DNA of 64,000 nt from Paracoccus tegillarcae (GCF_002847305.1 NZ_CP025410.1:17869-81868); one strand, 5' to 3'. Shown: positions 26,930-35,997, numbered from the stretch's first letter. A program made the numbers and translations. The notes: generated by a model from the sequence alone, not told the origin.

Positions 26930-27921
26930 CCGGCTATCTTCACAGCAAATTGGGCAGGATCGGGAACCTGTTGCGCGATCCCACGATGATCGAGGTGTCG
27001 TTCAACGGCGACGGACGCATCTGGACCGAACGGGCGGGCGAGGCCGTGATGACGGAAGCCCGTGTTCCGGGTCTTGATCCGCTCTACGCCCGCGATCTTG
27101 CCATGCAGATCGCCAATGATCAAAGCCTCGCCCTCTCGGATATGGCGCCGATGATCTCGGCCTCTGTTGCCTTCGAGGGGATCAACCTGCGCTGTCAGGC
27201 CATCGTCCCGCCGGCCTCGGCCAGTGGGACGGTGATTTCCATGCGTGTGTTTCGCGCCCGCGCGTCAGGGTCTGAGCCGCATCGCTTCGGCCTGTTGCGC
27301 GATGTCGGACGCTCTCTTGAGGATGAACGGGCCGACATTCTGGGGCGGCTGAAGGCCGGACTCAGGTTAGGGTCTGAAGACGAACTCGATGCCTTTTGTC
27401 GCGAAGTGGTCGGCCAGCGCCTGAATGTGCTGATCTCCGGGATCACCTCGGGCGGCAAGACCGAACTGTCCCGTCGCCTGCTCTGGATGGTCGAGCCGGA
27501 TCAGCGGCTGGCGCTGATTCAGGATGCCAACGAGCTTCTGCCCGACCTGCCGAATGTCGTGAACCTGATTGCCGATCGCAAGGAGACCTCGCCCCGCTCG
27601 GCCGACAAGCTGCTGGAAGCCACCCTTCGCCTGCGTCCTGACCGCATCATCGTCGGTGAGCTGCGCGGCATCGAGGCGATCACCTTCCTGGAGGCGATCA
27701 ACACCGGCCATGAAGGCTCGTTCACGACGATCCATGCCCATTCGGCCCGCAAGGCGCTGGATCGTCTGGCCTTCATGGTCTCGAAGGGCGGCCTCGGCAT
27801 GACCTATGCCGAGATCCACCGCTATGTCCGCAACGCCATCGATGTGGTGATCCAGGTGGGCCGCTCGGGCGACCGGCGCGGCGTCATGGAAATCTGGATG
27901 CCCGCCCTCGAAGACGCGTAA
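26926..27921 (+). CDS. virB11: VirB11 traffic ATPase
   Basis: The 331-aa product overlaps virB10 by ATGA. Walker A is GITSGGKTE (about 171-179), the Asp box is RLALIQDANELLP, Walker B lies in RPDRIIVGELRG, and the His box is NTGHEGSFTTIHAHSA. These are the four signature elements of the PulE/VirB11 hexameric ATPases. It drives the switch between pilus building and DNA transport together with VirB4 and VirD4. Confidence 0.95.
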   Translation: MTGYLHSKLGRIGNLLRDPTMIEVSFNGDGRIWTERAGEAVMTEARVPGLDPLYARDLAMQIANDQSLALSDMAPMISASVAFEGINLRCQAIVPPASASGTVISMRVFRARASGSEPHRFGLLRDVGRSLEDERADILGRLKAGLRLGSEDELDAFCREVVGQRLNVLISGITSGGKTELSRRLLWMVEPDQRLALIQDANELLPDLPNVVNLIADRKETSPRSADKLLEATLRLRPDRIIVGELRGIEAITFLEAINTGHEGSFTTIHAHSARKALDRLAFMVSKGGLGMTYAEIHRYVRNAIDVVIQVGRSGDRRGVMEIWMPALEDA

Positions 27922-27999
27922 AGACCTCGACCCTGAAAAATTCACGATCACAGCCGAACGCATCGGCTGGCCTGGCGACTGAACCATGGAGGACTGACA

Positions 28000-29001
28000 A
28001 TGGCTGAAGAACGCCCGAACATGCTTTTGCGCGCGATGGATGCGGTTCAGAGCATCATGCGTCCCGATTATACCCAAAACCGCGAGGTTCAGCGCGCCGC
28101 CGCGCTGGCCGAGGCGACCGGACGCCGCGAACTCGTCGACGCGGCCCGGGCCGAGGCGATGGACGCTTTATCCCGCCTCGGTGAATTGCCTGTCGCCGAA
28201 CGCGAAGAGGAAATGCGGAATGAAGGCATCGATCCGACCGTAACCTCGGATTGGGACAGCGCGGATTGGACCGACAGAGCGAAACTGGAGGCAAAGGTCT
28301 CGGCCGATGTGCTGGCCTGGGCCGAGAGCAACAAACTTGATCTGAATGTCCACGAAGATCGGCTTGCCGCCTATGCCGGCGTAAGCGAGGCCTATGATGA
28401 GGCTCATCTGGCGGTCAACTTCAACGATTGGGTGAAGACCTCCGCGATACCGCTTTCTGAACATCCGATTTTCGGTGATGGCGAACAGCAGGCCCAGGAA
28501 GATCCCCAAGCTGATCTGCTTCGCCGGCAAGAGGAAGCCGTGGCTGCGGGCCGCGAAGCCGAGGCGCGGGGCGAGCGCGTCCTCTATGTCCATGGCAGAC
28601 CTTATGTCGATCCCGGCAACGATCCCGTTCATTCAGAGGGCGAACAGCGTGAGGCGGGGATGACGGATGCCCGTGCATCCCGCATCACCACGGCCTTCTC
28701 CGATATGGCCGATGCGGTTGCAGCGGGCGAGCGTCCTGAATTTCGCACGGCAAAGATGGCCGAAGCCTTCTGGTCGGATCTCGAAGCCAGATACGGTGAT
28801 GGCATCATCGAGCGCCTGCGCGCCGGTGACAGTTCCGACCTTGCGCAGGATGTGACCGACCGCAGCCGGCTTCAACTGGTGGGTGCAGCCGTCCGGATGG
28901 TGGCTGAAGGCCATGCCGTTCTGCGCGATCCGGTGCAGGAACCTGTGCAGGTTCAGACCAACGCCCTCGACCGCGATAGCGGTCCCGATCTTGATCTGTG
29001 A
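28000..29001 (+). CDS. hypothetical protein sharing two segments with the relaxase C-terminus
   Basis: This 333-aa acidic soluble protein is coded between virB11 and virD4. Residues about 100-138 (VSADVLAWAESNKLDLNVHE) resemble relaxase residues about 455-495 (MKADLLAVAEAKRLDLTREK). Residues about 253-304 (MAEAFWSDLEARYGDGIIER) resemble relaxase residues about 535-587 (QAERFTNDLKERYGDDVVRR). The relaxase is a transferred substrate, so the shared module could be a secretion or coupling-protein signal. That would make this protein a second T4SS substrate or a VirD4 adaptor. No catalytic motif is seen. Confidence 0.7.
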   Translation: MAEERPNMLLRAMDAVQSIMRPDYTQNREVQRAAALAEATGRRELVDAARAEAMDALSRLGELPVAEREEEMRNEGIDPTVTSDWDSADWTDRAKLEAKVSADVLAWAESNKLDLNVHEDRLAAYAGVSEAYDEAHLAVNFNDWVKTSAIPLSEHPIFGDGEQQAQEDPQADLLRRQEEAVAAGREAEARGERVLYVHGRPYVDPGNDPVHSEGEQREAGMTDARASRITTAFSDMADAVAAGERPEFRTAKMAEAFWSDLEARYGDGIIERLRAGDSSDLAQDVTDRSRLQLVGAAVRMVAEGHAVLRDPVQEPVQVQTNALDRDSGPDLDL

Positions 29002-29011
29002 GGGGGACGCC

Positions 29012-31114
29012 ATGAACCGCACCCTGCTCGCCGTTCCCTTCGGTCTCATTTGCGGCGCGGTCCTCGGCGCCATGGTTGGCGGGATCTGGCTCGCCTGGCA
29101 TCTGGGCCTCGACGTGAACAGCGCCAATCCCTTCGTGCTCCTGACCGACTATCCCGGTTACCAGGCCGCACAGGACAATCCCTGGCGCTTTGCCTATGGC
29201 ATTATGATCGCCGTGTCCCTGGCCTTCGGTCTCGCGGCGCTGGTCATCAGCTTCGGGCATCAGCTAACCCAATATGGTCAGGCACATTTCCAGAGCCGGA
29301 GGGAAATGCGCCGCAACGATCTTCTGAAGCCCGTGGGCAGCGGCCTTGTCTATGGGAAGATCTACCGCCTTGGCCTGATCGGCCGTCGCTTCCTCTCCGG
29401 TCGGTTTATCTCGGCAGTCTATGACAAGTTCCCGCACTGCCTCGTGGTCGCGCCCACCCGCGCCGGCAAGGGCGTGGGTTATGTCAACCCGAACGTCCTC
29501 CTGTTCCCCGGCTCCGTCGTGGTCCTCGATGTGAAGGGCGAGATCTTCGAGGCGACGTCCCGACATCGTGTCTCGATGGGCGATGAGGTGTTCCGCTTCG
29601 CCCCCTTCGACTTCGAGCATTCCAGCCATCGCTATAACCCGCTGGAACGGGTGGCGAGGATCATGCATCCCGCTGAACGCTATACGGAACTGGCAAAGAT
29701 CGCAGACTATTTCCTGACCGTATCGGAGAAGGGCAATGCTAGTGACTTCCTCTCGGAAGGCCGGCAGCTCTTCGTCGCGGCGGGGCTGCTGGCCATCGAG
29801 CGCGGTCGGCCGACCATCGGTGAAATCAACCGCATCCTCTTTGGCCAGGGCGCATCGCAGGCCGCCTATGCCAGTCATGCGATCGAGGTCAAACACCCCA
29901 ATGCGGCCGAGACCTTCCGCAAATTCACCGCTTATGACGGCAAGGTCCTGTCCTCCCATGCCTCTGTCCTTGGCGGCGCTGGCATGGCGCTGTGGAACAA
30001 CCCGGCGGTGGATTTTGCGACCGGGGGCAATGATTTTTCCTTCGCTGATCTCCGCCGGCAGCCCATGTCCGTCTATCTGGTCGTCAATTCGGATTCGATC
30101 CAGACACTTGCCCCGCTGATCCGGCTGTTCTTCGGCGAGCTGATCGCGACCCTGCGCGCAACCATGCCCGATCCCGAACGCGAGCCCTGGCCCGTCAAGT
30201 TGGTACTCGACGAGTTTGACCAGCTGGGCCACATGAAAATCGTGGTGCAGGCGCTGAAACAGCTGGCCGGTCACGGCGCGCGGGTTTCCATCATTACGCA
30301 GTCGATCCCCGGCCTCGAAAAGATCTATGGCAAGGAAGACCGGCTGTCGATCGAAGCGGCCTGCGGGATGAAGCTCTATCTTGCGGCAAACGACAAGATG
30401 ACGGCGCAGGAAGTGTCGGAATCGCTTGGCAAGACAACCAGGCTCTCGCTCAGCGACAGCTATGCGCCGGATAAAACCGGGCTTCTGCGCCGCACGATCT
30501 CGCGGCGAAATGAAGAGCGACCCCTGCTGTCGCCGGATGAAATCACCAAGCTCGACCGCAACCAGGTGATCCTGATCCCCGAGCGCCAGCAACCCATTCT
30601 GGCGCAGCGCATCGTCTATTACCAGGATCCGTATTTCCAGAAGATCATGGCGGCACAGTCAGGCCCCCTGCCCTATCCGTCGCAGGCGCATCGCGAAATC
30701 GGCATGCTGAGCGAACAGGTTCAGGCCCTGATCGGCCAGGTGACGGAACTCTCGAAGGTCCGGAAGATCGATTACGACAAGAAAACCGGTGGCGATCAGA
30801 AGGGTTCGGAACCCGATGCCGCCGCGCCTACAGAGCCGCAACCGAATGGACCCGTCGTGCCAGTAGGCGCAAGCGTTACGCCTGAAGAGCCTCGGAAGAC
30901 CGAACAGATGGAGGCAATTGCAGAGGCAGCCGCAGATTTAGTTCAAGAAAGTGATAATTCGGACAATAATCGAGATGATGGGCAGCAAGAGATGAATTTT
31001 GGCTCCCAAAAGGAAAAAACATCGGTATCTCTCAACGATTTTGGTTTGCCACTGGAAGCCGCCCGAAAGCAGATGGCCGCTTTCACGAAAACCCACAGAC
31101 TTAAAACAGGTTGA
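29012..31114 (+). CDS. virD4: VirD4 type IV coupling protein
   Basis: The 700-aa product starts 10 bp after the 333-aa gene, with AGGGGG upstream. Two N-terminal membrane helices (LLAVPFGLICGAVLGAMVGG; IMIAVSLAFGLAALVI) are followed by Walker A (APTRAGKGVG, about 147) and Walker B (LVLDEFDQLG, about 397). A further block reads ITQSIPGLEKIYGKED. The C-terminal ~90 residues are acidic and variable, typical for substrate selection. It docks the relaxase-DNA complex and pumps it into the channel. Confidence 0.95.
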   Translation: MNRTLLAVPFGLICGAVLGAMVGGIWLAWHLGLDVNSANPFVLLTDYPGYQAAQDNPWRFAYGIMIAVSLAFGLAALVISFGHQLTQYGQAHFQSRREMRRNDLLKPVGSGLVYGKIYRLGLIGRRFLSGRFISAVYDKFPHCLVVAPTRAGKGVGYVNPNVLLFPGSVVVLDVKGEIFEATSRHRVSMGDEVFRFAPFDFEHSSHRYNPLERVARIMHPAERYTELAKIADYFLTVSEKGNASDFLSEGRQLFVAAGLLAIERGRPTIGEINRILFGQGASQAAYASHAIEVKHPNAAETFRKFTAYDGKVLSSHASVLGGAGMALWNNPAVDFATGGNDFSFADLRRQPMSVYLVVNSDSIQTLAPLIRLFFGELIATLRATMPDPEREPWPVKLVLDEFDQLGHMKIVVQALKQLAGHGARVSIITQSIPGLEKIYGKEDRLSIEAACGMKLYLAANDKMTAQEVSESLGKTTRLSLSDSYAPDKTGLLRRTISRRNEERPLLSPDEITKLDRNQVILIPERQQPILAQRIVYYQDPYFQKIMAAQSGPLPYPSQAHREIGMLSEQVQALIGQVTELSKVRKIDYDKKTGGDQKGSEPDAAAPTEPQPNGPVVPVGASVTPEEPRKTEQMEAIAEAAADLVQESDNSDNNRDDGQQEMNFGSQKEKTSVSLNDFGLPLEAARKQMAAFTKTHRLKTG

Positions 31115-31140
31115 CGAACAGCTGACTGAGTAAAAGAATA

Positions 31141-31170
31141 AAAAAGCGCGGGGTCGTCCCCGCGCTTTTT
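31141..31170. terminator. bidirectional rho-independent terminator
   Basis: A perfect 13-bp stem (AAAAAGCGCGGGG / CCCCGCGCTTTTT) with a TCGT loop lies between the convergent virD4 and relaxase genes. It has a U-run in both directions, so it ends both the virB-virD4 and the mobC-relaxase transcripts. Confidence 0.95.
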
Positions 31171-31191
31171 GCATGTCTCCGATACCTTGGA

Positions 31192-33063
31192 TCAGATGCT
31201 CCAGCCGTCGTCGCGATCCTGCGATTGATCGTGAGATGGCGTATCGCGTTCTTTAAGCCGCACTTCTGCCTCTTCGGCTTCGCGTAGGGTAATCCCAAGG
31301 CTCTGATGGTTCTTGGCGGCCGACATGATCGACAGCGCAACGTCACGGCGCCTGTCGGCATCGGGGAAGTCCACAGCCAAAGCGCGGTCATCGCCTTGCG
31401 CGATACGGCGAACCACGTCGTCGCCATAGCGTTCTTTCAGATCGTTGGTGAACCGCTCGGCCTGTTCCTCATGACCGAATTGAAGATCCTGCCCCTGCGA
31501 TGCCCCTTGCGCCATACTGGACAGCGTGCGGGTCAGACGGTCGTTGCTGTTGTGCTGCTCCCGCTCCAAGACCCTATCCAGCACCGCCGCCGCGCTGGAA
31601 TAAAAGCCATCGACCAGCTCGGCCGCCAAGCTGCGGTCCTTCTCACGGGTCAGATCGAGCCGCTTTGCCTCGGCAACGGCCAATAGATCGGCCTTCATCC
31701 ATTCCCGTTCCTGCCAGGCGTTCCCTGCCCCGGTGTCCAGGCGCGCAGCGATGATCTCGGGACGGATGCCGATCTTCGCACCCTCTGCCTGAACGTCGCG
31801 CCGCATTTCGCCGGATGCGATCGGACTGATTTCAACCGACCTTCCCTCCCGGTTAATCTGGTCTGTATCCAAGCGCGTCTGGTAGATTGCAGCCCTCGCG
31901 CCGCGCCGCATCAGCGCGGCGCCCCGCTCGTCACCAAGTGCCTCCAGAACATTTCCGCTGATCTCATAAAGCTCACGGCGCACATCATTTCTTTCATGCG
32001 CGGGCTTCGCGGCCACAAGATCTTCAGCGTTTTCAAACCATCCTGCAAATTCCTGACGTAGATCGGAGCGGGTCGTTACGGCATCTGATTGCATCGTGAT
32101 CTCCATATCTTTGGGTAAAATGATTCCGCCGCGCTCAAGGACCGAAGCTGCTTTGGTAAGATTGGCCGCGATCTCGGCCTGTAATACTTGGTCGGCAATG
32201 CCCGCCAGACTGCGGGACAGCGTGGCTGTGACAGCGATCTCGGCCAGAGCATCTGCAAGCGCCCTGCCCTCGCGCATGCGCTCACGAACCGGGCGGTGCT
32301 CACGCTTCGCGCCCTCGATCTCGGCGCGCGATGGTCCATAACTCAAGATGCCGCGCTCAAGCCGCGACGTCGCATCGAGCTGAACACCGTCCTCCGCCGC
32401 GATCTCGACAATTCGTTCCTTCATCATGCCGAGATTGAAGACATGGGATTTCGCCATGAAAAACCATGTCCTGTTAGCGATACCGCGATTGTTCACGACA
32501 ATATGGACATGCGGATTTGCGCGGTCGGTGTGTAGCGCCGCGACATAGGCCCACTCGTCCTCGGCATGTATGCCCGACTGGAACATCTCCGAGGCCCAGG
32601 CCTCGGCGATCAGCTTCGCCTTTTTCGGCGACAGATCAGCCGGGAAGGACAGCAGCAGATGGGTCGTCTGACCGTTCTTCGGGGCTCCACTCCATCCGTC
32701 GCTCCACATCTCCACGATTTCCTTGCGCTCTTCGCGGCTGAGCGAGCGTCCGTCAGGATCGTGTTCGATCATATTCCCGAAAAGCGAAGTCGATTTCCCG
32801 AAGAGGTAATCCATCTGCATGCCGAGCTGCTTGGCCGAATGCGTTCCGCCGCGCGAGATCTTCTTCAGCACAACTGAGTTCGATCCTTGCGCCATCCGCC
32901 ACAGGTTGCGGGCCTTCGCGCTGAAACCGAACCGATTAAAGGATTGCCTTGCCGTATCAGTCAGCGAACGGGCCGCCCCTGCCAGATTTCGGCGGAATTC
33001 AATCTCACCGATCAGGTCGCGGGCAATCGAGCTAGACATGATCTGCCCCGCTGTATTTTTCAT
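31192..33063 (-). CDS. conjugative relaxase (MobA/VirD2-like)
   Basis: The 623-aa product has its relaxase domain in the first ~220 residues. A possible catalytic Tyr is Y86 (MQMDYLFGK), and the metal-binding His triad lies in LHTDRANPHVHIVVNNRG (H178, H185, H187). It nicks one strand at oriT, stays covalently attached and is exported through VirD4. The C-terminal ~175 residues share two segments with the 333-aa protein coded before virD4. The start overlaps mobC by 32 bp; a second ATG at 33039 is possible. Confidence 0.92.
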   Translation of the reverse strand: MKNTAGQIMSSSIARDLIGEIEFRRNLAGAARSLTDTARQSFNRFGFSAKARNLWRMAQGSNSVVLKKISRGGTHSAKQLGMQMDYLFGKSTSLFGNMIEHDPDGRSLSREERKEIVEMWSDGWSGAPKNGQTTHLLLSFPADLSPKKAKLIAEAWASEMFQSGIHAEDEWAYVAALHTDRANPHVHIVVNNRGIANRTWFFMAKSHVFNLGMMKERIVEIAAEDGVQLDATSRLERGILSYGPSRAEIEGAKREHRPVRERMREGRALADALAEIAVTATLSRSLAGIADQVLQAEIAANLTKAASVLERGGIILPKDMEITMQSDAVTTRSDLRQEFAGWFENAEDLVAAKPAHERNDVRRELYEISGNVLEALGDERGAALMRRGARAAIYQTRLDTDQINREGRSVEISPIASGEMRRDVQAEGAKIGIRPEIIAARLDTGAGNAWQEREWMKADLLAVAEAKRLDLTREKDRSLAAELVDGFYSSAAAVLDRVLEREQHNSNDRLTRTLSSMAQGASQGQDLQFGHEEQAERFTNDLKERYGDDVVRRIAQGDDRALAVDFPDADRRRDVALSIMSAAKNHQSLGITLREAEEAEVRLKERDTPSHDQSQDRDDGWSI

Positions 33064-33589
33064 AGAGACGAACGCCTTTCCGGCGTTGTTCGTCCACCAC
33101 CGTCTTCAGAAAATTCCGTGTCTCCGGTAGCACGCGGCGCAGTTCATTGATCTCGCGCCACTGATTCTGAAGCAGGTCCGTCTTGCCCCGGTTTGCCGCC
33201 AGGGCAATCTGGTTGATGTTGACTCCGATCTTGTGAAGCTCGGTTTGGATGCCCGCCAGAGCACGCGCTTCCTCCGGTTCAAACTCCAGAAGCCCGACCG
33301 CGAGACGCAAAAGCGACCGCAGCGCATCGGAATTAGTGGCGTAACCACGACGATCCTTCAGCCTCTCCAAAGCCGCAATCTCGGTTTTCGACAGCCTTAT
33401 ACCGACAGTCTTTCCGGTCGTCGTGCTCGCTGTGGAGCTTCCCATCTCGCGTGTTTTGATCTGACTGACGGCCGATCGCGTCACCTCAAACTCTCGGGCA
33501 AGCACCGAAGCCGCTTCTCCAGCCTTGAGGCGGCGAACTAACGTTTTTCGTTGATCTGGGGTGAGACGTGAGCGGTTCATCGCGGTCAA
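33032..33589 (-). CDS. MobC-like relaxosome accessory protein
   Basis: This 185-aa protein has an N-terminal helix-turn-helix (AASVLAREFEVTRSAVSQIK). A ribbon-helix-helix-like part follows (GIRLSKTEIAALERLKDRRG), then the MobC signature IQTELHKIGVNINQIALAAN RG in the second half. MobC proteins bind oriT and help the relaxase open it. The extra N-terminal HTH suggests it may also repress its own operon. It is coded first in the mobC-relaxase unit, next to the likely oriT. Confidence 0.85.
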   Translation of the reverse strand: MTAMNRSRLTPDQRKTLVRRLKAGEAASVLAREFEVTRSAVSQIKTREMGSSTASTTTGKTVGIRLSKTEIAALERLKDRRGYATNSDALRSLLRLAVGLLEFEPEEARALAGIQTELHKIGVNINQIALAANRGKTDLLQNQWREINELRRVLPETRNFLKTVVDEQRRKGVRLYEKYSGADHV

Positions 33590-33906
33590 TCAAGTTTAGT
33601 TAACATTATGCATTTCCTGCCATGTCCTATTTGTGCCAGATACCGCCTCAACCGTCAACGCTTGCGTAGGTTGAGAGGCCGGGTATTGCTGAGAGAAGCG
33701 AAGCAATGGCCGAGCGGGATCGATACTGCTGTTGGGATCGTAGACCCCTCAATTTTGCCCCAGAGAGGCCATCTGAACCCGAGGCGCCAATGGGTGCAGA
33801 TTGCCCATCACGCGCCGTAGGGCGGCTTGTAGTGGCTCTACTGGCGTAGCCATGCCCATCCCGGCGCCGACACCAACGCTTAGCTCTGCCGGAACCGTCG
33901 AACCTT
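33590..33906. other. candidate oriT
   Basis: This non-coding tract lies between the mobilisation operon and the heptamer array. It holds an inverted repeat GCCTCAACC (33645-33653) / GGTTGAGAGGC (33669-33679; one looped-out pair) and a second one, ATTGCT (33685-33690) / AGCAAT (33702-33707). Relaxases of this class usually act next to such repeats upstream of their own operon. The exact nick site is not identified. Confidence 0.5.
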
Positions 33907-34220
33907 AAATTTGTCGTTTGGCATTTGTCATGCGTCATTTGTCGCAAGCCAGACACCTCACTCTTGTAACATTTCCTCGCTTGGCTTCGTCATTTGTCTT
34001 TCGCCTTTAGCCATTTGTCGTTCGGCAATCGCCGTTCGGCGCTGGTCATACGTCTATCGGCTTTTGTCATTCGGCATTTGCCTAATGTCATACGTCATTT
34101 GCGAATCGTCATCGGGCATGCGTCATATGCCTATCGTCTTTTGTCCTATGTCGTTTGTCCTATGTCCTTTGTCATGTGGCAATAGGCAGTTGTCCGTCGC
34201 CTTGCGTCATGGGGCATTTG
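33907..34220 (+). repeat. tandem heptamer array, 33 units in unbroken register plus an outlying block
   Basis: From 33990 to 34220 the sequence is exactly 33 consecutive 7-bp units. Every unit ends in G and all but one have C at position 2; the common forms are TCATTTG, GCATTTG, TCGTTTG and TCATACG. A further block (33907-33948) holds six units before the register is lost. The array ends 46 bp before the virC1/parA-like gene. Seven-bp spacing is what ribbon-helix-helix proteins such as the omega repressor bind side by side. The next two genes encode a ParA/VirC1-like ATPase and a double-RHH VirC2-like protein, so this is probably their centromere or overdrive-like site. Confidence 0.85.
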
Positions 34221-34266
34221 TCGATAAGCTGGCCTTCGAGCCCCATCAACCAGAGCAACCTGCATC

Positions 34267-34986
34267 ATGAAGACCGGAACCAGAGTCATCACAGCAATGA
34301 ACCGCAAGGGCGGCTGTGGGAAAACAACGCTCATCCGCGGGCTTGCTTCCGCTGCGGTCGCAACAGGAAACAAGGTCACGATTTTCGATACCGATGGGAG
34401 CGAAAGTCTGTCTGCTTGGAAGCAGCGCTCTCAGGAAGCGGGTGACTGGAACGAAATGGTCAACCTGATCACCACCCTGGATGCCAAGAAGGTTGAGCGG
34501 GGAGTTGAAGCAATCTTTGCTCAGCCCCAAGAGGATCATCTGATTCTGATTGATACCTTTGGGGGCGGCGCAGCGCCAAAGGCTCAGGATCTCATCGCAG
34601 ACCTGTCACACCTGATCATCGTGCCTATGATGTTGAGCGAAGATGATCTGGCGGAAACTCTAGCCACTGGTCAATGGTACATCAATCTCAGGAAGCGAGT
34701 AGATAACCCCGAGAACATCGCGCCATTTTTTGTATTGGGTAGTCGCATACCGGCGCAAATCTCCGTCTTTGAGCGCGAGATCCTTCAGGAGGCAATGTCA
34801 AAGTTGCCGGTACTTGACGAGTTCGTTCAATACAGGAACGCGTATCTCAGGATGGGCAACGGGGTTCTTGGCGATGTTATCAGCAACATGCGCAATCGGG
34901 CAAACGCCGAACATATCAAGGACGCACTTGATGAAATGACCGAACTCCTACGCCGCTTCGATGAAATCATCAAAGAGAACGAATAA
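34267..34986 (+). CDS. ParA/VirC1-like ATPase
   Basis: The 239-aa product opens with the deviant Walker A KGGCGKTT (14-21), then FDTDGSESLSAWKQRS, a VirC1-like form of the ParA switch, and ILIDTFGGG as Walker A'/B. In Agrobacterium VirC1 gathers relaxosomes at the cell pole and raises transfer; ParA relatives partition plasmids. No other ParA is present, so this protein may do both. Its stop overlaps the next start (TAATG). Confidence 0.85.
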   Translation: MKTGTRVITAMNRKGGCGKTTLIRGLASAAVATGNKVTIFDTDGSESLSAWKQRSQEAGDWNEMVNLITTLDAKKVERGVEAIFAQPQEDHLILIDTFGGGAAPKAQDLIADLSHLIIVPMMLSEDDLAETLATGQWYINLRKRVDNPENIAPFFVLGSRIPAQISVFEREILQEAMSKLPVLDEFVQYRNAYLRMGNGVLGDVISNMRNRANAEHIKDALDEMTELLRRFDEIIKENE

Positions 34987-35642
34987 TGGCTCGCATGAAA
35001 AAGAAGAGCACGTTTTCAGCAAGAGACGAGAGATTTGCTGCAAAGCTGGAAATGCCATCTGAAGATTTTCTTCCAACTCGTAAAACCACAGATGGGCCGC
35101 CAACAGAACTTCAGCTTGACCCAATCCCGCGCTCTGTCGGTGAGCCGACTGATCTTGTGCCGGACCGTTTTAAGCCGATGGGAAGCCGTCCGCCCGCAAA
35201 TGGACCAAACACGGACACCGGGCGGCCGAAGGCTTCCGCCAGAGCAACCGTTGAAAAGGGCGGACAAGAGAAGGCGTCACCTATCGAGGTGAGACTTGCT
35301 TTCTATTGGTCGGCCGATCTGACGAAGAGGGCGGCAGTTTGGGCAGAAAAGGCCCGCTGCTCGGCAGGAACCATTTTGACAAAGGCCTGGGAAGCGAACC
35401 GAACAAAAATCATCGAGATGATGGAACAAGGCGTGAGGCACTCCGACGTTCCTCATGAAAATATCGGTGCAGCAGGTGCCCGGTTGTCATGTCGCATTCT
35501 GCTTACCCCAGAAGCACATGCGCGCTTGACGACAGAGTTAGACCCAGAAGGTATCACCGGTATTTCTTCGTCACTTTCCCGATGGGTACGCCAAAAGGCG
35601 AGTCCCATGGTGGATGACTATTTAAAATCTGCCGGATACTAG
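34986..35642 (+). CDS. VirC2-like double ribbon-helix-helix DNA-binding protein
   Basis: This 218-aa protein has a basic disordered start (about 1-95). Two consecutive RHH-like repeats follow: IEVRLAFYWSADLTKRAAVW ... AGTILTKAWEANRTKI, then RLSCRILLTPEAHARLTTEL ... ISSSLSRWVRQKA. VirC2 of Agrobacterium is also a single-chain double RHH that binds overdrive, and it too is coded after virC1. The 33-unit heptamer array just upstream is the natural binding site. A ParB-like centromere role fits equally well. Confidence 0.72.
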   Translation: MARMKKKSTFSARDERFAAKLEMPSEDFLPTRKTTDGPPTELQLDPIPRSVGEPTDLVPDRFKPMGSRPPANGPNTDTGRPKASARATVEKGGQEKASPIEVRLAFYWSADLTKRAAVWAEKARCSAGTILTKAWEANRTKIIEMMEQGVRHSDVPHENIGAAGARLSCRILLTPEAHARLTTELDPEGITGISSSLSRWVRQKASPMVDDYLKSAGY

Positions 35643-35997
35643 GCTCCAGACTTCCGCCGACGCTAACTCTGACTGGACCGCTATCACGATGGGCGCGGGC
35701 GCAGTTCTTGCCTCATTTCGATGCCTGGCTTACCGGCAAAGGTCAATGATGCAGGGCCGGGGGGATTCGGCAAGCCGAACGCCCCCTATGGTGCTCACCA
35801 AGAGCTAAGGGGCTCCGCCCCCCGCGCCGGCGATAAAAATCGACAGCGCCGTGTCCTCGGCTTCGCCTGCGGGCCGCACCACCCCTGTCGATTTTTCCCG
35901 CCTCTGCTACCCCCGGTCTCGGCGACGGCCAGGCCCCGAAAACGAATGTTTTCGGGGCTGTCCCAATCGGGCGCTCCAATTGGCAAAGGGGTGCCCC
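35643..35997. other. gene-free tract with two strong inverted repeats
   Basis: No gene is seen. AAAAATCGACAG (35835-35846) pairs exactly with CTGTCGATTTTT (35885-35896) across 38 bp. A second hairpin, GCCCCGAAAAC (35933-35943) / GTTTTCGGGGC (35948-35958), has a GAAT loop and lies 40 bp before the next start. The first could end the virC transcript on either strand; the second could be a leader hairpin or terminator. Confidence 0.6.

Noticed and set aside
33907..34220. CRISPR array
   Set aside because: Units are 7 bp with no spacers and no cas genes are present.
33911..34270. A 119-codon plus-strand frame through the heptamer array
   Set aside because: Its codons are an artefact of the 7-bp repeat; repeated CHxSFVIC-like words have no protein logic.
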